DNA of 64,000 nt from Prostheceraeus crozeri (lineage: Eukaryota; Platyhelminthes; Polycladida; Euryleptidae), in NCBI GenBank assembly GCA_907163375.1, contig CAJQUW010005784.1:186001-250000 (forward strand), given 5' to 3'. Position 1 is the first letter of the stretch. Each line of letters begins with the position of its first letter. Position numbers and translations under genes: made by a program. The notes beneath the pieces were generated by a model, which had not been told where the DNA came from, searched no databases, and saw nothing but the letters and a program-made list of their open reading frames with translations. Positions 10,567-21,450 of the stretch are shown here, in pieces.

Positions 10567-10704
10567 GAGAACGAACCAACGGCCCTGATAAGGCCTACCA
10601 TGGGGCAAGACATGATAGAACCTCCATGCGGTTTGCCCTGGGCAGTCTTCAGACTGGCGAATACTATCATTAAGTTGAATCTGCTATCAGTCAACTTGAA
10701 CGTT
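10567..10704 (+). repeat. 138-bp PalE module, left copy 3
   Basis: Third copy, again exactly 138 bp with the same boundaries. It follows the 79-codon ORF and precedes a segment from which 314 bp is missing relative to the right arm. Confidence 0.85.
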
Positions 10705-10849
10705 GCAAATGAAGTTCGGTGTAATACTTCCTTTCGACTGGCGTTCCTGTAAAAGGCGGCGGTGAAACCCGTAGCTATCCCAGAATCATGTAAGCTACCT
10801 TAATTTCATTTAACACTATTTCATCTACTATCATCACCCATATGAAGTG

Positions 10850-11535
10850 TTTTTAGATTTACAAGTTAGACTAAGCGTTCTACTATTTGTAAATGAAAGA
10901 TATAGTTTCAACAGTTTACAGATTAAAAATAAAGTTTCAACAGTGTGTACGTTAGAAATAAAGTTTTATCTGCTTGTTTGTTAAAAGAAAGTTTCATCAG
11001 TTAACAAGTTAAAAATAAAGTTTCACCAGTGTACAAGTTAGAAACAAAGTTTCAATAGTGTGTATGTTAGAAATAAGGCTTTATCTGTTTGTATGTTAGA
11101 AACAAAATAAATTTTCACCAGTTTACAGGTTAAAAATGAAGTTTCAATAGTGTGTACGTTAGAGATAAAGTTTTAGCGGTTTGCAAGTTAAAAATAAAGT
11201 TTCGATAGTGTGTACGTTAGAAATAAAGTTTTAGCTGTTTGCAAGATAAAAAATAAAGTTTCACCAGTTTACAAGTTAAAAATAAAGTTTCACCAGTGTA
11301 CAAGTTAGAAACAAAGTTTCAATAGTGTGTATGTTAGAAATAAGGCTTTATCTGTGTGTATGTTAGAAACAAAATGAAGTTTCAACAGTTTACAAGTTAG
11401 AAATAAAGTTTCAATAGTATGTATGTTAGAAATAAAGGTATAACTGTTTGCAAAATAAGATCGCAAGATTTACTAGTTTACAAGTTAGACTAAGTGTAAA
11501 TTAAAAATAAAATTATAACTGTTCACGAGTTAAAG
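10850..11535 (+). repeat. Minisatellite array 1 (left arm)
   Basis: About 30-bp degenerate units built on GTTAGAAATAAAGTTT alternating with CAACAGTGTGTAC or ATCTGTTTGTAT. It is strongly strand-biased and has no long ORF. The mirror array is at ~19840-20500. It separates the coiled-coil gene block from the exonuclease gene block. Confidence 0.85.
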
Positions 11536-11751
11536 CGTTGATGCAACGATGAACAATTAATAAGCTGAAAAGTTTTAGATTCACTTTAACATTACCATAT
11601 GTTTACAGATAGAAATGTATCACAGCAAAGCTACTTCATGAGTTAGTTTGCCAGGAGTGTATCATCTCAAACTTTTACTCCGTCGTTAAAATTTCATGAC
11701 GACTTTCTTGCTAAATGAAAGTTAACACCAGAGGAGCGTAGGGGTGGGTGG

Positions 11752-11758
11752 TATAAAA
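11752..11758 (+). promoter_or_regulatory. TATA box before the 11860 ORF
   Basis: TATAAAA in GGTGGTATAAAATACGC, about 100 bp before the ATG at 11860. The same element is in the right arm at 19597-19603 (complement). Confidence 0.55.
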
Positions 11759-11859
11759 TACGCCTACAGCACTGAGAGAGTTGGAGTGCATGAGCTATGT
11801 ACATTCTTTTGACGACGAGAGGAGCGATTCAGCCGATGGCGTAGGTAGTTTCCCAGAGC

Positions 11860-12105
11860 ATGGAGGACATTGTTTAGGTGACTCTAAGGACGTATGTCGA
11901 GCTGCCCTCAGTGATAGGCTTCCAACTCGTGATGAATGATGATATGCTTACGACCTACATTCAACCATTGGTGTATGCCCACACCCTTCCACACAACGAG
12001 CTTGTCTGCTACATTGTATTCATGAGTGTGGCTCAAAGTAGGAAATTGATTGATGAGACTTTGCTGAAATATCCAAGGCGCGCATTCAAGCATGAATCCC
12101 CGTGA
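11860..12105 (+). pseudogene. Truncated unknown PalE gene (left arm)
   Basis: The ATG at 11860 opens a frame that meets TAG after five codons (11875-11877), then continues in the same frame as a protein-like stretch with 'MNDDMLTTYIQPLVYAH'. The right-arm copy (19151-19495) runs about 40 residues further. Here a 658-bp deletion fuses the gene to the interior of the next one at about 12094. No family was recognised. Confidence 0.5.
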
Positions 12106-12554
12106 GTCCGTACATTCGCCACCAACTTGACATTATTGAAGAGTACGTGACATTAAATATGGACATTCCTACTCCTCTTACTCAAGAGTGGAAGGCGAGA
12201 GATGAAAAGGATACTCCCTATAGAAAGATTTGGGATGGCAATCAAATTTGTCTGCCATTATCACATTGATGTAGTTATTATAAAAAGGATGGAGATCAAT
12301 CAATACCCATCAGATGTGATGAGCTCGGAGAAGATACTTGTGATATCACATTCAAAGTGAATGGGCTATATTATGGTCAGCACAAGCATAACAAAATAGC
12401 CTCTCTCTCGATACACACTGAATCCATCCTATATATTCCAAAGCCACCCAGCGTAGATGACATTATTGACGATATCCTTAACGGGGGTGGTACGAAGCGC
12501 AAGTCGGACAAGAATGCTACCTCCAAACGCAAGTCAAAGAAAGAGAATTGCTAA
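12096..12554 (+). pseudogene. 5'-deleted copy of the unknown PalE gene (right-arm 18145-18914)
   Basis: Promoter, first exon and N-terminal codons are lost to the 658-bp deletion. The remaining frame runs to an in-frame TGA after 'ICLPLSH' (12268-12270), then continues in the same frame through 'FKVNGLYYGQHKHNKIASL' to a Lys-rich tail ending 'KRKSKKENC'. The TGA is also in the right arm. The family is unknown. Confidence 0.5.
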
Positions 12555-12588
12555 TCCTTTCCTAACTCTACCCTATGACAATTCGCTT

Positions 12589-12714
12589 ATGTGCTTTGAG
12601 TGTCGTGGACGTGGTCTTATTAGATACATTTTACTTCTTCGTTGCCATCATATCATTTGTGTATTTTGTCGTGAAAAACATCGATGTAATTCTTCATTTT
12701 GTGATATGTTATAG
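12589..12714 (+). CDS. Short RING-like Cys/His protein (left arm)
   Basis: The frame from ATG 12589 contains 'CFEC', then 'LRCHHIICVFC', then 'HRCNSSFC'. The Cys/His spacing resembles a RING finger except that the last pair is C-x4-C rather than C-x2-C. Only about 41 residues are visible from this ATG. The open frame extends further upstream, overlapping the preceding gene's Lys-rich end, so an upstream spliced exon is possible. If real, it would bind zinc and might act in ubiquitin transfer; that is inference. The mirror copy is at 17984-18109. Confidence 0.45.
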   Translation: MCFECRGRGLIRYILLLRCHHIICVFCREKHRCNSSFCDML

Positions 12715-12765
12715 AACGTTTCCTTAGATGTGTAATTTCCGTTTTAGGCTTCTATCATCATTTTT

Positions 12766-13296
12766 ATGGATTGTGAGGGTGAACCTGTACAGGAGCTCAG
12801 TGCTATTGCTATGAACAATTGGACATATCAGATTGTTAGTGTCTATCATCAACATGCCAACTGTGATCCCAATGTTGATCAATGGGCGAGAAAACACATT
12901 CATGGACTTAATCTGAAATATTTGCAAGACTATGGCTTTTCTTGTGAGACTGCTCTTCTTATTGACTTTAAACGATGGTTAGCTGCTTTCAATGTTATAC
13001 GCATCTTTTGTAATAATCCTGGTAAGGAGAGGAAAGTATTTCCCAATCTAGTCATTAATGATATTTTGCTCCCACCTTGGGATAGTAGAGTGAATCAACA
13101 CTATCATGAAGTCACGAAACGTTTTAAGGATCTGTGTGTTCCTATTTTGTCTGTTCGTTGTAGTAGCTACGTTCATAACCAATGCTTCTTTCCTCCTTAC
13201 CTCAACACTGCCAAAGTCCTGTATGGTTATCATTGCTCGCTATATGACAGTTACCAGCTGTATCTATTTTATCTGTTTCAAACCATTGATTTGTAA
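12766..13296 (+). CDS. DEDDh-type 3'-5' exonuclease-like protein (left arm)
   Basis: This 176-codon frame fits the DEDDh exonuclease pattern. Exo I is 'FMDCEGEPVQELSA', with Asp and Glu two apart. A central 'HIHGLNLKYL...' helix and an 'IFCNNPGKE' strand fit Exo II. Exo III is 'HCSLYD', matching H-x4-D. Upstream codons 'ASIII' in the same frame follow a possible acceptor (TTTTAG at ~12750), so a short upstream exon may exist. Such enzymes trim nucleic-acid 3' ends. The left copy is open; the right copy is frameshifted. It lies between the RING-like ORF and a minisatellite array. Assignment is by motif only. Confidence 0.55.
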   Translation: MDCEGEPVQELSAIAMNNWTYQIVSVYHQHANCDPNVDQWARKHIHGLNLKYLQDYGFSCETALLIDFKRWLAAFNVIRIFCNNPGKERKVFPNLVINDILLPPWDSRVNQHYHEVTKRFKDLCVPILSVRCSSYVHNQCFFPPYLNTAKVLYGYHCSLYDSYQLYLFYLFQTIDL

Positions 13297-13439
13297 TGCA
13301 TGCTTGCTACAGTTATTCAATAAATGTTATTATGCGAAGAGTTGTTGTTTTCATGCAACGGATGGGTTAGATGAAGGGTGATCATATCTTTTTCAAATGA
13401 CTGTGGAACATTGATTTCTATGATGAAGATTTAAACAGT

Positions 13440-15045
13440 TAGATTCGATGACGAACACGATTTACTAGTTTGCAAGTCAGACTAAGCGTTCTACTATTTG
13501 TAAATGAAATATATAGTTTCAACAGTTTACAGATTAAAAATAAAGTTTCAATAGTGTATGTGTTAGAAATTAAGTTTAAGCTGTTTGTATGTTAGAAATA
13601 AAATAAAGTTTCAAGAGTTTACAAGTTAAAAATAAAGTTTCAACAGTGTGTACGTTAGAAATAGAGTTTTATCTGTTTGTAAAATGAGACTGTAGGATTT
13701 ACTAGTTTGCAAGTTAGACTAAGCGTTCTACTATTTGTAAACGAAAGATATAGTTTCAACAGTTTACAGATTAAACATAAAGTTTCAACAGTGTGTACGT
13801 TAGAAATAAAGTTTTAGTCGTTTGCGCGTTAGAAATAAAATAAAGTTTCAACCATTTACAAGTTCAAAATAAAGTTTCAACAGTGTGTATGTTAGAAATA
13901 GACTTTCATCGGTTTGTAAATTAAGATCATGAGATTTACTAGTTTGCAAGTCAGACTAAGCGTTCTACTATTTGTAAATGAAATATATAGTTTCAACAAA
14001 TTACAGATTAAAAATAAATTTTCAATAGTGTATGTGTTAGAAATTAAGTTTAAGCTGTTTGTATGTTAGAAATAAAATAAAGTTTCAAGAGTTTACAAGT
14101 TAAAAATAAAGTTTCAACAGTGTGTACGTTAGAAATAAAGTTATATCTGTTTGTAAAAATAAGATCGCGGGATTTAATAGTTTGTAAGTTAGACTAAGCG
14201 TTCTACCATTTGTAAATGAAAGATATAGTTTACAGATTAAAAAATAAGGTTTCAATAGTAAGTATGTTAGAAATAAAGTTTAAGCTGACTGTGTGTTAGA
14301 AATAGAATAAAGTTTCAACAGTTTGCAGATTAAAAATAAAGTTTCAAAAGTGTGTACGTTAGAAATAAAATTTTAGCTGTTTGTATGTTAACAATAAAGT
14401 TTCAACAGTGTGTACGTTAGAAAAAGAGTTTTATCTGTTTGTAAAATGAGATTGTAGGATTTACTAGTTTGCAAGTTAGACTAAGCGTTCTACTATTTGT
14501 AAACGAAAGATATAGTTTCAACAGTTTACAGATTAAACATAAAGTTTCAACAGTGTGTACGTTAGAAATAAAGTTTTAGTCGTTTGCGCGTTAGAAATAA
14601 AATAAAGTTTCAACCATTTACAAGTTCAAAATAAAGTTTCAACAGTGTGTATGTTAGAAATAGACTTTCATCGGTTTGTAAATTAAGATCATGAGATTTA
14701 CTAGTTTGCAAGTTATACTAAGCGTTCTACTATTTGTAAATGAAAGATATAGTTTCAAAAGTTTACACATTAAAAATAAAGTTTCAATAGTGTGTACGCT
14801 AGAAATAAAGTTTTATCTGTTTACATGTTAGAAACAAAATGAAGTTTCAACGATGTGTACGTTAGAAATAAAGTTTTATCTGTTTGTATGTTAGAAATAG
14901 AGGTATAACAGTTTATGTGCTAGAAAGAAAGGTATAACTGTTTGTAAAATAAGATCATAAGATTTACTAGTTTGCAAGTTAGACTAAGCGTTCTACTATT
15001 TGTAAATTAAAAATAAAATTATAACTGTTTAGAAGTTAAAGCGTT
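13440..15045 (+). repeat. Minisatellite array 2 (left arm)
   Basis: About 1.6 kb of the same ~30-bp unit family as array 1, with a higher-order block of ~500 bp (starting 'GATTTACTAGTTTGCAAGT') repeated three times. The right-arm mirror is about 300 bp shorter. No coding potential was seen. Confidence 0.85.
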
Positions 15046-15410
15046 GATGCGATGATGAACAATTAATAAGCTGAGAAGCTTTAGATTCACTTTAACATTA
15101 CCACATGTTTATAGATAGAAATGTATCACAGCAAAGCTACTTCATGAGTTAGTTTGCCAGGAGTGTATCATCTCAAACTTTTACTCCGTTGTTGAAATTT
15201 CAGTTTTGTACATACTTGAAGTATCATCATTGCGGTTTGTTCTTAATGTGTTTGCGATGAACGCACACATGAGTCTTCTGACACTATGGTTGTATCTTAT
15301 ACGTTTCGACAAAGACTGAGCGAAGTAAATAAAAATCTAAGTTGAAAATCTCTTAGGTTGTATTATCAAATATCTTAGTAATATACAAAGTTGAGAATGT
15401 AAGTTGAACA

Positions 15411-15548
15411 TTCGCGTTTGTCAAGTTCATTTGATTCTATCAAGTCAGTACTATACACATTTGATTTACAAAACATGCTTTGAATATTCATACTTACTAT
15501 ATACTTACTTTTAGTTACTTTCATTTTAAAACAACATTCCGATAAAAT
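15411..15548. other. PalE central unique spacer (138 bp)
   Basis: The only part of PalE without an inverted partner. It is AT-rich and has no evident ORF or symmetry. It marks the turning point of the palindrome; both arms approach it through 'AAGTTGAACA' (15401-15410) and its complement (15549-15558). Confidence 0.85.
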
Positions 15549-15949
15549 GTTCAACTTACATTCTCAACTTTGTATAATACTAAGATATTTGACAATACAA
15601 CCTAAGAGATTTTCAACTTAGATTTTTATTTACTTCGCTCAGTCTTTGTGAAACGTATAAGATACAACCATAGTGTCAGAAGACTCATGTGTGCGTTCAT
15701 CGTAAACACATTAAGAACAAACCGCAATGATGATACTTCAAGTATGTACAAAACTGAAATTTCAACAACGGAGTAAAAGTTTGAGATGATACACTCCTGG
15801 CAAACTAACTCATGAAGTAGCTTTGCTGTGATACATTTCTATCTATAAACATGTGGTAATGTTAAAGTGAATCTAAAGCTTCTCAGCTTATTAATTGTTC
15901 ATCATCGCATCAACGCTTTAACTTCTAAACAGTTATAATTTTATTTTTA

Positions 15950-17245
15950 ATTTACAAATAGTAGAACGCTTAGTCTAACTTGCAAACTAGTAAATCTTAT
16001 GATCTTATTTTACAAACAGTTATACCTTTCTTTCTAGCATATAAACTGTTATACCTTTATTTCTAACATACAAGCAGCTAAAACTTTATTTCTAACATAC
16101 AAACTTTTGAAACTTTATTTCTAACGTACACACTGTTGAAACTTCATTTTGTTTCTAACATATAAACAGATAAAACTTTATTTCTAACGTACACACTATT
16201 GAAACTTTATTTTCAATCTGTAAACTGTTGAAACTATATCTTTCATTTACAAATAGTAGAACGCTTAGTCTAACTTACAAACTATTAAATCCCGCAATCT
16301 TATTTTTACAGACAGATATAACTTTATTTCTAACGTACACACTGTTGAAACCTTACTTTTAACTTGTGAACTCTTGAAACTTTATTTTATTTCCAACATA
16401 CAAACAGCTTAAACTTAATTTCTAACACATACACTATTGAAACTTTATTTTTAATCTGTAAACTGTTGAAGCTATAACTTTCATTTACAAATAGTAGAAC
16501 GCTTAGTATAACTTGCAAACTAGTAAATCTCATGATCTTAATTTACAAACCAATAAAACTCTATTTCTAACATACACACTGTTGAAACTTTATTTTTAAC
16601 TTGTAAACTCTTGAAACTTTATTTTATTTCTAACATACAAACAGTTTAAACTTAATTTCTAACACATACACTATTGAAAATTTATTTTTAATCTGTAATT
16701 TGTTGAAACTATATATTTCATTTACAAATAATAGAACGCTTAGTCTGACTTGCAAACTAGTAAATCTCATGATCTTAATTTACAAACCGATGAAAGTCTA
16801 TTTCTAACATACACACTGTTGAAACTTTATTTTGAACTTGTAAATGGTTAAAACTTTATTTTATTTCTAACGCGCAAACGACTAAAACTTTATTTCTAAC
16901 GTACACACTGTTGAAACTTTATGTTTAATCTGTAAACTGTTGAAACTATATCTTTCGTTTACAAATAGTAGAACGCTTAGTCTAACTTGCAAACTAGTAA
17001 ATCCTACAGTCTCATTTTACAAACAGATAAAACTCTATTTCTAACGTACACACTGTTGAAACTTTATTTTTAACTTGTAAACTCTTGAAACTTTATTTTA
17101 TTTCTAACATACAAACAGCTTAAACTTAATTTCTAACACATACACTATTGAAACTTTATTTTTAATCTGTAAACTGTTGAAACTATATATTTCATTTACA
17201 AATAGTAGAACGCTTAGTCTGACTTGCAAACTAGTAAATCGTGTT
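15950..17245 (-). repeat. Minisatellite array 2 (right arm)
   Basis: Inverted counterpart of 13440-15045 with fewer higher-order blocks. Array length differs between arms, as expected from slippage or unequal exchange. Confidence 0.85.
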
Positions 17246-17402
17246 CGTCATCGAATCTAACTGTTTAAATCTTCATCATAGAAATCAATGTTCCACAGTC
17301 ATTTGAAAAAGATATGATCACCCTTCATCTAACCCATCCGTTGCATGAAAACAACAACTCTTCGCATAATAACATTTATTGAATAACTGTAGCAAGCATG
17401 CA

Positions 17403-17932
17403 TTACAAATCAATGGTTTGAAACAGATAAAATAGATACAGCTGGTAACTGTCATATAGCGAGCAATGATAACCATACAGGACTTTGGCAGTGTTGAGGT
17501 AAGGAGGAAAGAAGCATTGGTTATGAACGTAGCTACTACAACGAACAGACAAAATAGGAACACACAGATCCTTAAAACGTTTCGTGACTTCATGATAGTG
17601 TTGATTCACTCTACTATCCCAAGGTGGGAGCAAAATATCATTAATGACTAGATTGGGAAATACTTTCCTCTCCTTACCAGGATTATTACAAAAGATGCGT
17701 ATAACATTGAAAGCAGCTAACCATCGTTTAAAGTCAATAAGAAGAGCAGTCTCACAAGAAAACCATAGTCTTGCAAATATTTCAGATTAAGTCCATGAAT
17801 GTGTTTTCTCGCCCATTGATCAACATTGGGATCACAGTTGGCATGTTGATGATAGACACTAACAATCTGATATGTCCAATTGTTCATAGCAATAGCACTG
17901 AGCTCCTGTACAGGTTCACCCTCACAATCCAT
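17403..17932 (-). pseudogene. DEDDh exonuclease-like gene, frameshifted (right arm)
   Basis: Mirror of 12766-13296. It starts with the same 'MDCEGEPVQELSA' Exo I motif. A one-base deletion after 'YLQDYGF' (near 17765) shifts the frame. The downstream segment with H-x4-D remains readable at 17403-17633. The arms have therefore decayed independently after duplication. Confidence 0.6.
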
Positions 17933-17983
17933 AAAAATGATGATAGAAGCCTAAAACGGAAATTACACATCTAAGGAAACGTT

Positions 17984-18109
17984 CTATAACATATCACAAA
18001 ATGAAGAATTACATCGATGTTTTTCACGACAAAATACACAAATGATATGATGGCAACGAAGAAGTAAAATGTATCTAATAAGACCACGTCCACGACACTC
18101 AAAGCACAT
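17984..18109 (-). CDS. Short RING-like Cys/His protein (right arm)
   Basis: Mirror of 12589-12714, with the same Cys/His pattern and no change in the motif. The same caveats apply: the start is uncertain and the last Cys pair is spaced four apart. Confidence 0.4.
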   Translation of the reverse strand: MCFECRGRGLIRYILLLRCHHIICVFCREKHRCNSSFCDML

Positions 18110-18144
18110 AAGCGAATTGTCATAGGGTAGAGTTAGGAAAGGAT

Positions 18145-18914
18145 TAGCAATTCTCTTTCTTTGACTTGCGTTTGGAGGTAGCATTCTTGTCCGACTTGCG
18201 CTTCGTACCACCCCCGTTAAGGATATCGTCAATAATGTCATCTACGCTGGGTGGCTTTGGAATATATAGGATGGATTCAGTGTGTATCGAGAGAGAGGCT
18301 ATTTTGTTATGCTTGTGCTGACCATAATATAGCCCATTCACTTTGAATGTGATATCACAAGTATCTTCTCCGAGCTCATCACATCTGATGGGTATTGATT
18401 GATCTCCATCCTTTTTATAATAACTACATCAATGTGATAATGGCAGACAAATTTGATTGCCATCCCAAATCTTTCTATAGGGAGTATCCTTTTCATCTCT
18501 CGCCTTCCACTCTTGAGTAAGAGGAGTAGGAATGTCCATATTTAATGTCACGTACTCTTCAATAATGTCAAGTTGGTGGCGAATGTACGGACTCACGGGG
18601 ATGAGTATGTAGTCCCCATACTGATTGCTCAATATCTTCACATCAGTGGAAGGGAGCATTCCCGTTTGCAGTACTACGCTGTGATCCTCATGACGCAAGA
18701 CTTGTTTAAATTTACGTGTAGCGGTGTAGGATTATGTACATTTGTTGTTTCTTCCACTGGTCTCAGCTGTAGATGATCTGATTGTAGCGAACCTTGTAAC
18801 GTCTGGCCACCATTTTGTCCTGTCAGTGTAGTAGATGTAGATGCCTGAAAATAAAAAAGATTCTATCAAGTTTACGTTCAAGGGAGGAGAAGGAGGAAAG
18901 TAGCGACTTACCAT
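18145..18914 (-). pseudogene. Unknown PalE gene with intron after the start codon and in-frame stop (right arm)
   Basis: ATG (18914-18912) is followed directly by a GTAAGT donor. The intron runs 18911-18845 and exon 2 begins with Ala-Ser-Thr codons. A frame change is needed near 18740 to join the exon-2 start to the long frame that begins near 'VLRHEDHSVVLQTG'. That frame meets TGA after 'ICLPLSH', then continues open through 'PSVDDIIDDILNGGG' to a Lys-rich tail. A TATA box (19027-19034) and a CT-rich leader precede it. Strong coding character plus at least one frame change and one stop suggest a decayed gene. A structural or clamp-like role cannot be decided. Confidence 0.5.
18845..18911 (-). 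other. 67-bp intron immediately after the start codon
   Basis: On the minus strand ATG|GTAAGT at the donor and TTTATTTTCAG|GCATC at the acceptor. Splicing places the start codon directly on the second exon. It is deleted in the left arm. Confidence 0.6.
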
Positions 18915-19026
18915 TTTAGTTGGATAATATAACAGGGATGTAGAGAGAGAGAGAGAGAGAGAGAAAATGTGCGTCCGTCACTTGTACGATTCAACGATGG
19001 AATGATTCTCACTGTGGAAGGCTCTC

Positions 19027-19034
19027 TATTTATA
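19027..19034 (-). promoter_or_regulatory. TATA box of the 18914 gene
   Basis: TATAAATA on the minus strand, about 115 bp before the ATG. Downstream the leader contains a CT dinucleotide run (complement of the GA run at 18942-18963). Confidence 0.55.
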
Positions 19035-19150
19035 AAGGAATGCTTGATTCTCATTAGACAACAATCCTCATTGGAGAATAGCATCAAGTGTATTCCCACT
19101 CTCACCGATGCTTCATTCGCCCGCTAGCGCTCATCGTCTCCTTTCACCCT

Positions 19151-19495
19151 CTAGACTAAAGCTCTATTGTATTCTTCCGTTGATAGGTGTGGTAAAACAC
19201 GGGTGGGCAAATGATGTGTGTCGTCGCGCCATTGATAATAATACTCCAACAGTAGGCGACCATGCTTGAATGCGCGCCTTGGATATTTCAGCAAAGTCTC
19301 ATCAATCAATTTCCTACTTTGAGCCACACTCATGAATACAATGTAGCAGACAAGCTCGTTGTGTGGAAGGGTGTGGGCATACACCAATGGTTGAATGTAG
19401 GTCGTAAGCATATCATCATTCATCACGAGTTGGAAGCCTATCACTGAGGGCAGCTCGACATACGTCCTTAGAGTCACCTAAACAATGTCCTCCAT
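19151..19495 (-). pseudogene. Unknown PalE gene with in-frame TAG at codon 6 (right arm)
   Basis: ATG at 19495, then TAG at 19480-19478, then a 108-codon open frame with 'TLRTYVELPSVIGFQ' and 'PRRAFKHGRLLLEYYYQW'. The same TAG is in the left arm. Either a nonsense mutation predates arm divergence, or initiation or readthrough is unusual. A TATA box lies at 19597-19603. No family was recognised. Confidence 0.5.
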
Positions 19496-19839
19496 GCTCT
19501 GGGAAACTACCTACGCCATCGGCTGAATCGCTCCTCTCGTCGTCAAAAGAATGTACATAGCTCATGCACTCCAACTCTCTCAGTGCTGTAGGCGTATTTT
19601 ATACCACCCACCCCTACGCTCCTCTGGTGTTAACTTTCATTTAGCAAGAAAGTCGTCATGAAATTTTAACGACGGAGTAAAAGTTTGAGATGATACACTC
19701 CTGGCAAACTAACTCATGAAGTAGCTTTGCTGTGATACATTTCTATCTGTAAACATATGGTAATGTTAAAGTGAATCTAAAACTTTTCAGCTTATTAATT
19801 GTTCATCGTTGCATCAACGCTTTAACTCGTGAACAGTTA

Positions 19840-20500
19840 TAATTTTATTTTTAATTTACACTTAGTCTAACTTGTAAACTAGTAAATCTTGCGATCTTAT
19901 TTTGCAAACAGTTATACCTTTATTTCTAACATACATACTATTGAAACTTTATTTCTAACTTGTAAACTGTTGAAACTTCATTTTGTTTCTAACATACACA
20001 CAGATAAAGCCTTATTTCTAACATACACACTATTGAAACTTTGTTTCTAACTTGTACACTGGTGAAACTTTATTTTTAACTTGTAAACTGGTGAAACTTT
20101 ATTTTTTATCTTGCAAACAGCTAAAACTTTATTTCTAACGTACACACTATCGAAACTTTATTTTTAACTTGCAAACCGCTAAAACTTTATCTCTAACGTA
20201 CACACTATTGAAACTTCATTTTTAACCTGTAAACTGGTGAAAATTTATTTTGTTTCTAACATACAAACAGATAAAGCCTTATTTCTAACATACACACTAT
20301 TGAAACTTTGTTTCTAACTTGTACACTGGTGAAACTTTATTTTTAACTTGTTAACTGATGAAACTTTCTTTTAACAAACAAGCAGATAAAACTTTATTTC
20401 TAACATACACACTGTTGAAACTTTATTTTTAATCTGTAAACTGTTGAAACTATATCTTTCATTTACAAATAGTAGAACGCTTAGTCTAACTTGTAAATCT
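19840..20500 (-). repeat. Minisatellite array 1 (right arm)
   Basis: Inverted counterpart of 10850-11535, same ~30-bp unit family. Confidence 0.85.
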
Positions 20501-20576
20501 TAAAACACTTCATATGGGTGATGATGGTAGCTGAAATAGTGTTAAATAAAATTAAGATAGCTTACATGATTCTGGG

Positions 20577-20895
20577 ATAGCAATCGACTGCGATTCATGT
20601 GTAAAGAGCTTGTTAGACTACGGAAGAGAGAAGTGTGTCATGTTGCGTATGGCGCGTGAATGTCCTCCCATTTCATTCCATTTATCAATTCGTCTCATTG
20701 ATAGAGACAGGTTGAACTCATGGTTCTCATAACGTATGCAATGGAAAGTTTATAAGGCAAACTTCGACAGTTGGCTAAATGTCACCCTGGCGCGAATGCA
20801 TACTACGTTGAGACAGAGGCAATCACTTGCAAACATGACGCAGAGAGGTTTAACAACATTGACCATTGCCGAATGTCCCTTGCGGTATACATAGC
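20577..20895 (-). other. Right-arm segment absent from the left arm
   Basis: 314 bp flanked by the 5-bp direct repeat ATAGC (20577-20581, 20891-20895). The left arm has one copy and lacks the intervening DNA, as expected for microhomology-mediated deletion. It contains a minus-strand CTTATAAA box (20749-20756) and short downstream frames broken by stops, so it probably held the promoter of a small gene. Confidence 0.7.
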
Positions 20896-20964
20896 CACGG
20901 GTTTCACCGCCGCCCTTTACAGGAACGCCAGTCGAAAGGAAGTATTACACCGAACTTCATTTGC

Positions 20965-21102
20965 AACGTTCAAGTTGATTGATAGCAGATTCAACTTAAT
21001 GATAGTATTCGCCAGTCTGAAGACTGCCCAGGGCAAACCGCGTGGAGGCTCTATCATGTCTTGCCCCATGGTAGCCCTTATCAGGGCCGTTGGTTCGTTC
21101 TC
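20965..21102 (-). repeat. 138-bp PalE module, right copy 3
   Basis: Mirror of 10567-10704, identical length. Confidence 0.85.
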
Positions 21103-21115
21103 GGCGACAAGTTGA

Positions 21116-21355
21116 CTATTGATTTGAAAAGTCAAAAGGTATGACAGTTAGGTTGTCATAAACCCTGTACCGCCTAAGCCGTGGTGGTGCATCTGGCACC
21201 TTTCGGATGCGGGTGGTATTAGGAGTCCACACCTCATCCGTCCAAACGATCCTCTTGATCTTCCCCTTCTTCTCACACTCCTTCTCATCCTCTTCATCCC
21301 ACTCGTCGAGGATGATGAAGTCGGGAATGGTGTTGGTAGGAGATGTTGCTTCCAT
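21116..21355 (-). CDS. Small acidic/basic PalE protein (right arm)
   Basis: Mirror of 10314-10553, with the predicted 79-residue protein unchanged. Complete conservation between arms, while nearby repeats differ, is consistent with either constraint or gene conversion. The function is unknown. Confidence 0.5.
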   Translation of the reverse strand: MEATSPTNTIPDFIILDEWDEEDEKECEKKGKIKRIVWTDEVWTPNTTRIRKVPDAPPRLRRYRVYDNLTVIPFDFSNQ

Positions 21356-21450
21356 CGTGACTTAAAATTGAATGAGAAGCGCTACAATCTTCTGGCTTAT
21401 ATAGGGTTTTCAACGAATCAGAATGCTTCAGGGATAGCAATCGACTGCAC

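Larger units (their letters stand above)
6246..15410 (+). repeat. PalE left inverted arm
   Basis: Inverted copy of 15549-25072. Relative to the right arm it has lost 658 bp (right-arm 18603-19260) and 314 bp (right-arm 20582-20895). It has gained one unit of the ~285-bp terminal repeat and extra minisatellite units. The coiled-coil gene differs from its mirror copy at about five of 384 residues. Confidence 0.9.

Noticed and set aside
13440..17245. CRISPR-like array
   Set aside because: Units are degenerate and contiguous with no unique spacers; eukaryotic context. They are minisatellites.
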